From Gemmatimonadota bacterium (GTDB lineage Bacteria; Gemmatimonadota; Gemmatimonadetes; Gemmatimonadales; Gemmatimonadaceae), in assembly GCA_003134685.1 (NCBI GenBank), contig PLCA01000003.1, positions 186,001 to 250,000 on the forward strand: 64,000 nucleotides of DNA, in the 5' to 3' direction. A program made the translations under genes and the position numbers. This document shows positions 17,664-25,223 of the stretch, one piece after another. The notes under the pieces are model-generated. The model saw nothing but the letters and a program-made list of their open reading frames with translations. It made no database searches and had not been told where the DNA came from. Numbering within the stretch: position 1 is the stretch's first letter; each line of letters opens with the position of its first letter.

Positions 17664-18475
17664 GTCGCCGCCGGCGGAGGTGGCGCGGCTGCCGCACGCG
17701 CGCGCCTGGGAAAGAGATGGTAGAACGGCCGCGCGTTCCGGGCTTCAGGAGAGAGCGACGGGTCGTAGTTGCCGGTGATCATCGACGTCATCGAGTACGG
17801 ATCGACCGCAAACACCATGAAGACATGAACGACGCTCAGGATGACGATCGCGAGCATGGCGATGAAGTGCCAGTATCGGGCCCACACGTATCCGCCGAAA
17901 ACCGCGGTGAGCGGCGCGAGCTCCACCGGCTTCCAGATGGCGATTCCGGTAAGGACCGCGAGCGCCCCGAACACCGGCAGCAGGAAGTACGCGGTTTTCT
18001 GCAGCGCGTTGTGCTTCCCCTGGTGCGGGTGATCCTTCCGCCTGAAGGTGTAGAACTTGACCATCTGCAGGCTGTCGCGAATGTCGCCCCTGCGAGGAAC
18101 GAGATCGCGCCATTCGCCGTGGAGATAGATGAAGGTGAGGTAAACGAGTCCGTTGACGACGAGCACCCACATCATCGCGAAGTGCCAGTGCCGGGCTCCG
18201 CCGAGCCAACCGCCGAATGTCAGCCAATCCGGAATCGGCTTGTGCTCGAACGGATAGCAGCAGAACATCTCGCCCTTCCGCGCGAACGCCGGATAGGCGT
18301 TGAAGATGCGGAGACCACTGCCGACCATGATGATGATTGCCACCACGTTTACCCAGTGCGTAGTGCGCACAATCCAGTGGTGCCGCTTTCTAATCAAGGA
18401 ACACTGTCCAGGCGATGCCGCTTCTTCCCCAGAATCTCCTCCGTTCCGCTCGCGGGGGAAATTACACCGCGTCAC
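17660..18475 (-). CDS. Cytochrome b561-type membrane haem protein partner of the Mo enzyme
   Basis: This 271-residue protein has four membrane segments and the His residues expected for b-type haem ligands (RTTHWVNV, ARHWHFAMMW, ARYWHFIAML, SVVHVF). It belongs to the Ni-Fe hydrogenase/formate dehydrogenase type of cytochrome b (DUF4405-like). The GTG start at 18475 overlaps the xerC stop (GTGA), which supports that start, although the first 30 residues are unlike the family; a TTG about 27 codons later (LIRKRHHW) is an alternative. The end overlaps the Mo-enzyme start by four bases. Together they look like a MsrPQ- or sulfite-dehydrogenase-like membrane redox module. Confidence 0.87.
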   Translation of the reverse strand: MTRCNFPRERNGGDSGEEAASPGQCSLIRKRHHWIVRTTHWVNVVAIIIMVGSGLRIFNAYPAFARKGEMFCCYPFEHKPIPDWLTFGGWLGGARHWHFAMMWVLVVNGLVYLTFIYLHGEWRDLVPRRGDIRDSLQMVKFYTFRRKDHPHQGKHNALQKTAYFLLPVFGALAVLTGIAIWKPVELAPLTAVFGGYVWARYWHFIAMLAIVILSVVHVFMVFAVDPYSMTSMITGNYDPSLSPEARNARPFYHLFPRRARAAAAPPPPAAT

Positions 18476-19395
18476 GCACGCGGGTGAGCCTTCTGGTACA
18501 CCTGCTTCAACCGCTCGATACTGGTGTGGGTGTAAATCTGGGTGGTCGAGATGGAAGCGTGCCCGAGCAGCTCCTGCACCGCGCGAAGATCTGCGCCGGC
18601 ATCGAGCAAATGCGTAGCGAAGGTGTGGCGAAGCGAGTGAGTGGAAAGCCCCGAGTTTTCGTCGATCTTGTCGAGGAAACCCTTCACCGCGTTCTGGATC
18701 GCCCGCACGGAGATGCGCTTCCCGCGATTGCTGAGAAAGAACGCCGTGCGGTCTCCCACCGGTCCGATCACACGCAACAGCTCGTCCCGCTTCGATTCAT
18801 AGTTTCTGAGCGCCAGCTGCGCGTGATCGCCGATTGGGATGATGCGCTCCTTCCTCCCCTTCCCGCGCACCTTCACCTGCTGTGACATCAGGTCGATGTC
18901 CATCCGATTGATCCCGCGCAGCTCCGACAGCCGCATTCCGGTCGAGTAGAACAGCTCCAGGATCGAGGAGTTGCGCACGTCGCCAAAGCGTCCCTCCCGC
19001 GCCTTGAGCTCCGCCGACTGGAAGAGCAGCTCGATCTGCGCGCGATCCAGATAGCCCGGCAGGTACTTGTCCTGTTTCGGCGTGTTGACGCCGCGCGCCG
19101 GATTTGCTTCGACCTGCTCGTTCCGATGGAGGTATTTGTAAAAGCTTCTGACCGCCGAGAGGTTTCGCGCGATCGATCGCTTGTTGAGTTTCTTCCGCGT
19201 CAGATGCGCGAGAAATCCGCGGATCGCGAGTCGATCCAGCCCCTGCCACGACCATTGCTCCGCCCCGAAGTAGCGCCCAAGGAACGAAACGAATTCCTCG
19301 AGATCCCGCCGGTAGGCTATGAGAGTATTGGGAGAGACGTCACGCTCTTTTTCGAGGTGCGTCAGGAACTCTTCGACCGCCTGCGGCTGGCTCAT
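18472..19395 (-). CDS. xerC: Tyrosine recombinase XerC/XerD
   Basis: The cytoplasmic recombinase resolves chromosome dimers. From the ATG at 19395 it is 307 residues, with the N-terminal SAM-like domain (1-100) and catalytic residues Arg155, Lys179, His253, Arg256, His279 and nucleophile Tyr288. The longer frame upstream is discarded because this ATG overlaps the trmFO stop (ATGA). It is a housekeeping recombinase, not an integrase: no mobile genes surround it, and the order topA-trmFO-xerC is widely conserved. XerC versus XerD cannot be settled from sequence alone; the gene context favours XerC. Confidence 0.92.
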   Translation of the reverse strand: MSQPQAVEEFLTHLEKERDVSPNTLIAYRRDLEEFVSFLGRYFGAEQWSWQGLDRLAIRGFLAHLTRKKLNKRSIARNLSAVRSFYKYLHRNEQVEANPARGVNTPKQDKYLPGYLDRAQIELLFQSAELKAREGRFGDVRNSSILELFYSTGMRLSELRGINRMDIDLMSQQVKVRGKGRKERIIPIGDHAQLALRNYESKRDELLRVIGPVGDRTAFFLSNRGKRISVRAIQNAVKGFLDKIDENSGLSTHSLRHTFATHLLDAGADLRAVQELLGHASISTTQIYTHTSIERLKQVYQKAHPRA

Positions 19396-20744
19396 GCGCG
19401 GGCCGAGAGCGCGCCGTGGATGCTGTTGGCCTCGATCCACGCCTGCATGTCTCGCAGCGCCCGCTCGGAGAAAACCTCCCGCTTCCGCTTTTTGTCACGG
19501 ATCTGTTCCGGAAGCTCGTCGAGCAAACCGAAGTTCGCGTTCATCGGCTGGAAGTGCCTGGGGTCCGCCTCGTTCATGTAGCGATAGAGCGCGCCGATCA
19601 TCGTCGTCGGTGGGGGAATTACCGGATCGTCGCCCGAAAGAATTCGCGCCAGGTTGATCCCCGCCAGCAATCCCGTGGCGGAGCTCTCCGTGTACCCCTC
19701 GACGCCCGTGATCTGACCCGCGAAAAGAAGCGCCGGCTCGTCGCGAACAGCCAGGTGGGCGCTCAGCGCCGCGGGAGAGTTGAGGTAGGAATTGCGGTGA
19801 ATCGACCCGTACCGTAGAAATTCCGCGTCGGCGAGGCCAGGAATCATCCTGAGGACGCGCTGCTGCTCGGGAATCCGCAGGCGCGTCTGAAAGCCGACCA
19901 GGTTCCACATGCGGCCGGCGCGATCCTCCTGGCGAAGCTGCACCACGGCGTGCGCTTCGTAGCCTGTGCGCGGGTCACGCAGCCCGACCGGCTTGAGCGG
20001 ACCAAACCGCATCGTCTCGCGTCCGCGCTTCGCCATCACCTCGACCGGCATGCACCCCTCGAAGTACGGGACTTCATCGAATTCGTGGCCGTGATACTGA
20101 TCGGCGGAAATCAGCGCATCGAGAAACGCGTCGTATTGCTCGCGCGACATCGGGCAGTTGAGATAGGCGCCATCGTCACCAGCGCCCTCCATCGTCTCCT
20201 TGCCGTACCGCGACCCTCGGAAGACGAGGGAGTCGTCGATCGAATCTCGGGCGATGATCGGCGCGATCGCGTCGTAAAAAGCCAGGGCGCCAACTCCCAG
20301 ACGGGTGCGGATGGCCTCGGCCAGCTTCTCCGAGGTGAGCGGACCGGTGGCGATCACACAGGGAGCCGCGATACTCGCGACCTCTTCGCGCACCACGGTG
20401 ATTCGGTCATCGGACGCGATGCGCTCGGTCACCGCGGCCGAGAAGACATCGCGATCGACTGCCAGCGCGCTGCCAGCGGCGACTCGCGCGCCGTCGGCTG
20501 CATCGAGGATCAGCGAGCCGAGCAGCCGCATCTCGGCCTTGAGGAGGCCGTGTGCGTTGGTGAGCTCCGTGCTCTTGAACGTGTTCGAGCAAACGAGTTC
20601 AGCGAGTCTGTCGGTTTTGTGCGCCGGCGTTGTCGTGACCGGACGCATTTCGTGCAGCGATACCTCGAACCCGCGGGTGGCGAGCTGCCAAGCGGCCTCT
20701 GAGCCGGCGAGGCCGCCGCCGACAACCGTGACTCGCTGCGTCAC
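19392..20744 (-). CDS. trmFO: Methylenetetrahydrofolate-tRNA (uracil-5-)-methyltransferase TrmFO
   Basis: This FAD-dependent enzyme uses methylenetetrahydrofolate to make m5U54 in tRNA. The 450-residue length fits, with the dinucleotide-binding motif VVGGGLAGSEAAW at 6-18 and family segments VCSNTFKS, NCPMSREQYDAF, EGCMPVEVMA, GPLKPVGL, and GQITGVEGYTES. It overlaps topA upstream and xerC downstream by four bases each (ATGA), which suggests one co-translated operon. No SAM-dependent trmA-like gene is visible. Confidence 0.96.
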   Translation of the reverse strand: MTQRVTVVGGGLAGSEAAWQLATRGFEVSLHEMRPVTTTPAHKTDRLAELVCSNTFKSTELTNAHGLLKAEMRLLGSLILDAADGARVAAGSALAVDRDVFSAAVTERIASDDRITVVREEVASIAAPCVIATGPLTSEKLAEAIRTRLGVGALAFYDAIAPIIARDSIDDSLVFRGSRYGKETMEGAGDDGAYLNCPMSREQYDAFLDALISADQYHGHEFDEVPYFEGCMPVEVMAKRGRETMRFGPLKPVGLRDPRTGYEAHAVVQLRQEDRAGRMWNLVGFQTRLRIPEQQRVLRMIPGLADAEFLRYGSIHRNSYLNSPAALSAHLAVRDEPALLFAGQITGVEGYTESSATGLLAGINLARILSGDDPVIPPPTTMIGALYRYMNEADPRHFQPMNANFGLLDELPEQIRDKKRKREVFSERALRDMQAWIEANSIHGALSARA

Positions 20745-23152
20745 ACCGCCACAGCTTCAGGCGTCGGCGCGACATCCCAGTCGTTCGCGCACTTGATGCA
20801 GCGACGGTAGTCGCCGCGCGCTTTCGTGAACTTCGACTCGGCGCCAACGTAGCCGCACTCGGGGCAGGTCTCCGCAACCGGCTTGTCCCACACCACGAAG
20901 TCGCACTTAGGATAGTTCGAGCAGCCGTAGAAAGCCTTCCCGCGCTTCTTCGAGCGACGCACGGCGATGTCACCACCGTCTTTCGGACACTTGACGCCGG
21001 TTGGCATCGATCGCGTGCCGCGGCACTTCGGGAATGTGCTGCAGCCGAGAAATTCTCCGGAGCGGCCATGACGTATTACCATTGGCGAGCCGCACTCGTG
21101 GCAAATCTCGTCCGTGGGCTGCGCCGGCTTGCGATCGCCGCGTAGCGGCCGCGTGAACTTGCAGTCTTTCGGATGGTTCTCGCACGCCAGGAACGGACCG
21201 AAGAATCCGCCGCGTGGAACCAGTTTCCCCCCGCACGTCGGACATCTCTCGGTCTCGAGCATGGACAGATCGTGCGCCTCGCCGATGAGCGATTCGATGT
21301 CCGCGCTCTTCACGGATTCTGCGAACGGTCCGTAGAAATCCTTGAGCATCTTCCGCCAGTTCACGTCGCCGTCCTCGATCTTGTCGAGATCGGTTTCCAT
21401 GTGGGACGTGAACCTGACGTTGAACACATCGGGAAAGCTCTTCACCATTACCCGCTCGACCTGTTCGCCGAGGAAGGTGGGGAAAAACCGCCGCTGCTCG
21501 AGCATCGCGTAGCGGCGATCGACGAGCGTCGAGACGATCGATGCGTAGGTCGACGGACGGCCGATGCCGAGGCGCTCCAGCTCCTTGACCAGACTGGCCT
21601 CCGAATAGCGCGGCGGCGGTTCCGTGAAATGCTGCGACGGCGTGATTGCCTTGACCGGGATATCCTCTCCCTTCTGGACCACCGGCAGTCCCTGCTCTTC
21701 TTCGAGCGCTTTCCCTTCCTCGGCTTCGCGCGATTCCTTGTAGAGGCGCTGGTAGCCATCGAACTTGACCACGCTGCCGGTCGCCCTGAACAGGAACCGG
21801 TCGAAGTCGAAGTCGACCGTGGTTGTGTCGAAGATCGCGGGGGTCATTTGCGACGCCATGAACCGCTGCCAGATCAGCTCATAGAGGCGATACTGGTCTT
21901 CCTTGAGATACTTGCGGATGTGCTCGGGGCGGCGCGTCGGATCCGTCGGACGGACGGACTCGTGCGCATCCTGCGCGTTCTTCGATTTGGCCTCGGCATA
22001 GAGTCTTGGAGCATCGGGAAGATAGGACTCGCCGTACATCATCTTGATATACTCGCGCGCCTGTTCGGCGGCCGAAGACGCGACGCGCGTCGAGTCGGTG
22101 CGCATGTAGGTGATGAGACCAACCGCGCCCTCCTCGCCGATCTCTATTCCTTCGTAGAGATCCTGCGCCAGTCGCATCGTTCGCTTCGATCCGAAGCCAA
22201 GCTTCTTCGCCGCGTCCTGCTGGAGCGTGCTGGTCGTGAACGGCGCCGCCGGGTTTTTCCTCCGCTCGCGGCGCTTGACCTCGGTGACCTGGAACGTCTT
22301 CCTTGATTTGAGCGCGTCGAGAATCGCGTTCGCTTCCGTCTCGTTGGTGATTACCGGCTTTTTGCCATCAAGCAGATGCAGCTTCGCCGTGAACTGCTGC
22401 CCGGCCTCCTCGAGGAGCGCCTCGACGGTCCAGTACTCGACCGGCTTGAACGCTCGGATCTCGCGTTCCCTTTCCACAAGCAGCCGCAGCGCGACGGTCT
22501 GCACGCGGCCGGCTGAAATCCCCTTCTTCACGGTCTTCCAGAGAACCGGGCTCGCCTTGTATCCGACGAGGCGGTCGAGGACGCGGCGCGCCTGCTGCGC
22601 GTCGACTTTCCGCTCGTCGATCTTCCCAGCGCTGGCGATCGCCAACACCACGGCGTCGCGCGTGATTTCGTGAAACAGGACGCGCCTCATCGGCGCTCCA
22701 TTCTTGGTTTTTATTGCCTGGGCAACGTGCCACGCAATCGCCTCGCCCTCGCGGTCCGGATCGGTCGCGAGAAAGATCTCGCGCGAATCCCTGGCCGCGC
22801 TCTTGAGATCGGCGACGGTCTTCTCCTTTCCCGGGATCGTCACGTATTCCGGCTCGAAGCCGTTCTCGATGTCGATTCCCATCTTCTTCTCGGGCAGATC
22901 GCGCACGTGACCGACCGTCGCGCGCACTTTGTACGCGCGCCCGAGATACTTCCCGATGGTCTTGGCCTTCGCGGGTGACTCGACGATCACGAGCGATGTC
23001 GAGCCCGGCTCGGATGGACCTTCGTCTTCGACGATTTTAGCCGCCGCGCTTTTTCTCGCACGCGTCGGTTTGATCGCGCCGCTCTTGGCAGCGATGCTCT
23101 TGCTCGCGCGCTTCGCGGTTGTTTTCGCTTTAGCTGTCTTGGCTTTCGCCAT
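20741..23152 (-). CDS. topA: DNA topoisomerase I
   Basis: The type IA enzyme relaxes negative supercoils. The 803-residue protein begins with a Lys/Ala-rich extension (1-45) reminiscent of histone-like tails, then the TOPRIM domain (VIVESPAKAKTIGKYL) and the catalytic domain with the active Tyr in GLITYMRTDSTR near residue 355. From about residue 640 there are four Cys4 zinc-ribbon motifs (CPTCGGKL, CHECGSPM, CPKDGGDI, CPECGYVG). The Lys-rich start is a real feature, coded without a gap from the ATG at 23152, which directly follows the upstream stop. The trmFO start overlaps its stop. Confidence 0.97.
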   Translation of the reverse strand: MAKAKTAKAKTTAKRASKSIAAKSGAIKPTRARKSAAAKIVEDEGPSEPGSTSLVIVESPAKAKTIGKYLGRAYKVRATVGHVRDLPEKKMGIDIENGFEPEYVTIPGKEKTVADLKSAARDSREIFLATDPDREGEAIAWHVAQAIKTKNGAPMRRVLFHEITRDAVVLAIASAGKIDERKVDAQQARRVLDRLVGYKASPVLWKTVKKGISAGRVQTVALRLLVEREREIRAFKPVEYWTVEALLEEAGQQFTAKLHLLDGKKPVITNETEANAILDALKSRKTFQVTEVKRRERRKNPAAPFTTSTLQQDAAKKLGFGSKRTMRLAQDLYEGIEIGEEGAVGLITYMRTDSTRVASSAAEQAREYIKMMYGESYLPDAPRLYAEAKSKNAQDAHESVRPTDPTRRPEHIRKYLKEDQYRLYELIWQRFMASQMTPAIFDTTTVDFDFDRFLFRATGSVVKFDGYQRLYKESREAEEGKALEEEQGLPVVQKGEDIPVKAITPSQHFTEPPPRYSEASLVKELERLGIGRPSTYASIVSTLVDRRYAMLEQRRFFPTFLGEQVERVMVKSFPDVFNVRFTSHMETDLDKIEDGDVNWRKMLKDFYGPFAESVKSADIESLIGEAHDLSMLETERCPTCGGKLVPRGGFFGPFLACENHPKDCKFTRPLRGDRKPAQPTDEICHECGSPMVIRHGRSGEFLGCSTFPKCRGTRSMPTGVKCPKDGGDIAVRRSKKRGKAFYGCSNYPKCDFVVWDKPVAETCPECGYVGAESKFTKARGDYRRCIKCANDWDVAPTPEAVAV

Positions 23153-23413
23153 CTAATGCACCGTAGTGTTGTCGCCGCTTCCGGACGAGTCTTCCAGGCC
23201 AGTTCCCTCGAGCAGTCCACGCAGATCGTCGAGTGCAATCCGTCCCTCGAACTGCATGAGGGCTCTCTCGATGATGTGCTCCAGCTCCAGCCCGTTGATT
23301 GCGCCCGAGCCGTTGAGTGAGAGCAGATGACCCCACGCTTCCGGGGCAAAGCGCCCCCGCTCGTGCGGGCCCATCACGCGAAATGTGGTCTGTACAGGAA
23401 TCCGTTCGTCCAT
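23153..23413 (-). CDS. Smg/DUF494-like protein, C-terminal half only
   Basis: The 86-residue product resembles the C-terminal half of Smg (DUF494): EAWGHLLSLNGSGAINGLELEHIIERALM matches the family pattern of a Phe/Leu-rich helix before EXXX-VIERA, and ALDDLRGLLE corresponds to the ELDDLKW segment. Full Smg proteins are about 150 residues, so the N-terminal half is missing or diverged. In many bacteria smg stands immediately upstream of topA, as here: its TAG stop is followed directly by the topA ATG. The function of the family is unknown. Confidence 0.75.
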   Translation of the reverse strand: MDERIPVQTTFRVMGPHERGRFAPEAWGHLLSLNGSGAINGLELEHIIERALMQFEGRIALDDLRGLLEGTGLEDSSGSGDNTTVH

Positions 23414-23425
23414 TGGCGTTCGTAG

Positions 23426-23962
23426 TTATTTAATGGTCGAGGTAAGCTCGACGACCTTCGCTATAAGTTGTTGCCGTGCAAGGCTTTCCGTATCGAGAAC
23501 AATATCGGCTGTCTCGTAGAGGGCCTGCCTTTTCTGGTACAGCTCCCTGAGTGCCACCACCGGGTCGCGCCCAGCCAGCAGCGGCCTGGTCTCCACCCGG
23601 CGCAGCCGGCGAGCAACTGCCTCGGGTGACGCTCTAAGGTATATGATACGTCCAGCCGAACGCAAAAGTTCGACTGACCTCTTCTGTGTGATCCACCCCC
23701 CGCCGGGTGACAGCACCATTCCACCAGTGGCGCTCAGCTCTTTCGTCAGCGTGAATTCCATCTCCCGAAATTGCTCCTCGCCCTTCAGGCGAAAGATCTC
23801 GCGCACATCCATTCCGGCCCGCCGCTCGATCTCCTGATCAAAATCGAGAAACTGTCTTCCGAGCTTCCGCGCAACCGCTCTCCCGATCGTCGTCTTCCCC
23901 ACTCCGGGGAGTCCGACGAGGATCAGATGTGGAGCCGACGAGCTATCGTCCCTGTCTGTCAC
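23426..23962 (-). CDS. aroK: Shikimate kinase
   Basis: The 178-residue cytoplasmic enzyme phosphorylates shikimate in aromatic amino-acid synthesis. It has the P-loop GLPGVGKTT (17-25), the substrate Asp pair in LDFDQEIE, the shikimate-binding glycine motif SPGGGW, and RPLLAG in the lid. It overlaps the end of aroC by 20 bases, so the two are coupled. The next gene, the Smg-like protein, follows 12 bases downstream. No other shikimate-pathway gene is in the window. Confidence 0.96.
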   Translation of the reverse strand: MTDRDDSSSAPHLILVGLPGVGKTTIGRAVARKLGRQFLDFDQEIERRAGMDVREIFRLKGEEQFREMEFTLTKELSATGGMVLSPGGGWITQKRSVELLRSAGRIIYLRASPEAVARRLRRVETRPLLAGRDPVVALRELYQKRQALYETADIVLDTESLARQQLIAKVVELTSTIK

Positions 23963-25130
23963 TTAAGCCAGAGACGTAATTCTCATAATTGCGTCGCGTC
24001 TCCCGCAGCGAATCCCCACCGAACTTCTCGAGCAATGCTTGGGCGACGACGAACGCTGTCATGGCCTCAGCGATAACCCCCATCGCTGGAACGGCGGTGA
24101 CATCACTTCGTTCCGCGACCGCCTGGGCCGGCTCGCGCGTCTTCATTTCGATCGTCGCCAGTGGCCGCATCAGTGTGCTGATCGGCTTCATCGCCGCACG
24201 GAGCACGATCTGCTCGCCGTTGCTGATGCCGCCTTCCATTCCTCCCGCGCGGTTGCTTCGTCTGCGCACGCGCCCCGTTTTCACGTTTCGCTCGTCCGCG
24301 TCGATCTCGTCGTGAACGTCGGATCCCTTGCGCCGCGCGCATTCCACGCCGAGGCCGATCTCTACCGCCTTTACGGCGGGAATGGACATGAGAGCCGCGG
24401 CGAGTCTGCCATCGAGCTTTCGGTCCCACGAGACGTGGGAACCAAGTCCCACCGGTACGCCGTCGCAGATCACTTCTGCGATACCGCCGAGTGTGTTGCC
24501 TTCCGCCTTCGCGGCGTCGATTCGGGCGATCATCTCTTTCTCGGCCGCAGCATCGAGAGTACGGAGAGGCGACGCGTCGGCGGCTGCGTTGATGTCCGCC
24601 GGCATATTGTCGGGCCTCCTTGCGTCGACCCCGCCAAGTTGCACAACGTGGCTTCCGAGGGTGATGCCGAACTCGCGCAGAAAACGCCTGCAAACAGCCC
24701 CGGCGGCCACTCGCGCGGTAGTTTCGCGGGCGGACGCGCGCTCCAGCACATCCCGGGCATCGTCCCGATCGTACTTGAGCATCCCTGACAGATCGACGTG
24801 TCCCGGGCGCGGGCGGGTAACCGCCCGCCTCCGCTCCGGATCCCCCTCACGGGGGGCCGGATCCATTATCTCCTGCCAGTTCTTCCAATCGCGATTCTGA
24901 ATCAGCATCGCGATCGGGGAGCCGAGCGTCTCGCCGGCGCGAACGCCGGAGAGGAACTCCGCATGGTCGGACTCGATCTTCATACGCCTGCCCCGCCCGT
25001 AGCCTTGCTGCCTCCGAGCCAGCTCCGCATCAACGTCAGCGGTGGCCAGGGACAGGCCCGCGACCATTCCTTCAAGGATGGCGACGAGCCCGGGCCCGTG
25101 TGACTCGCCTGCGGTGGTGAAGTGCAGCAT
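23943..25130 (-). CDS. aroC: Chorismate synthase
   Basis: This FMN-dependent enzyme makes chorismate from EPSP. The 395-residue frame shows the family starts LHFTTAGESHGPGLVAILEGM and motifs RPGHVDLSGMLKYDRDDARDVLERASARETTARVAAGA, and RRSNRAGGMEGGISNG. It heads the minus-strand block aroC-aroK-smg-like-topA. A strong terminator (25155-25191) separates it from the pilus cluster upstream. Between them is only about 20 bases, so the aroC promoter must lie within or very near the terminator region. Confidence 0.97.
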   Translation of the reverse strand: MLHFTTAGESHGPGLVAILEGMVAGLSLATADVDAELARRQQGYGRGRRMKIESDHAEFLSGVRAGETLGSPIAMLIQNRDWKNWQEIMDPAPREGDPERRRAVTRPRPGHVDLSGMLKYDRDDARDVLERASARETTARVAAGAVCRRFLREFGITLGSHVVQLGGVDARRPDNMPADINAAADASPLRTLDAAAEKEMIARIDAAKAEGNTLGGIAEVICDGVPVGLGSHVSWDRKLDGRLAAALMSIPAVKAVEIGLGVECARRKGSDVHDEIDADERNVKTGRVRRRSNRAGGMEGGISNGEQIVLRAAMKPISTLMRPLATIEMKTREPAQAVAERSDVTAVPAMGVIAEAMTAFVVAQALLEKFGGDSLRETRRNYENYVSGLSDRQGR

Positions 25131-25154
25131 GGTCCCAAAAAGAACGGGACGGGG

Positions 25155-25191
25155 AGAAAAAAGAAAGCCCGCCGGAAATTTCCGGCGGGCT
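25155..25191 (-). terminator. Intrinsic terminator of the minor-pilin operon
   Basis: A 26-base perfect palindrome (25166-25191; half-site AGCCCGCCGGAAA) is followed on the minus strand by the T-rich run TTTCTTTTTTC. It ends transcription coming from the PilX-like gene, whose stop is at 25224, before aroC starts at 25130. Confidence 0.88.
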
Positions 25192-25223
25192 CTCCAGACC
25201 TGTTTCTGTTCTTTTTTTCGCGA

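Noticed and set aside
18472-19395. Phage or island integrase
   Set aside because: The tyrosine recombinase is in the conserved topA-trmFO-xerC order, with no attachment repeats, tRNA or mobile genes near it.
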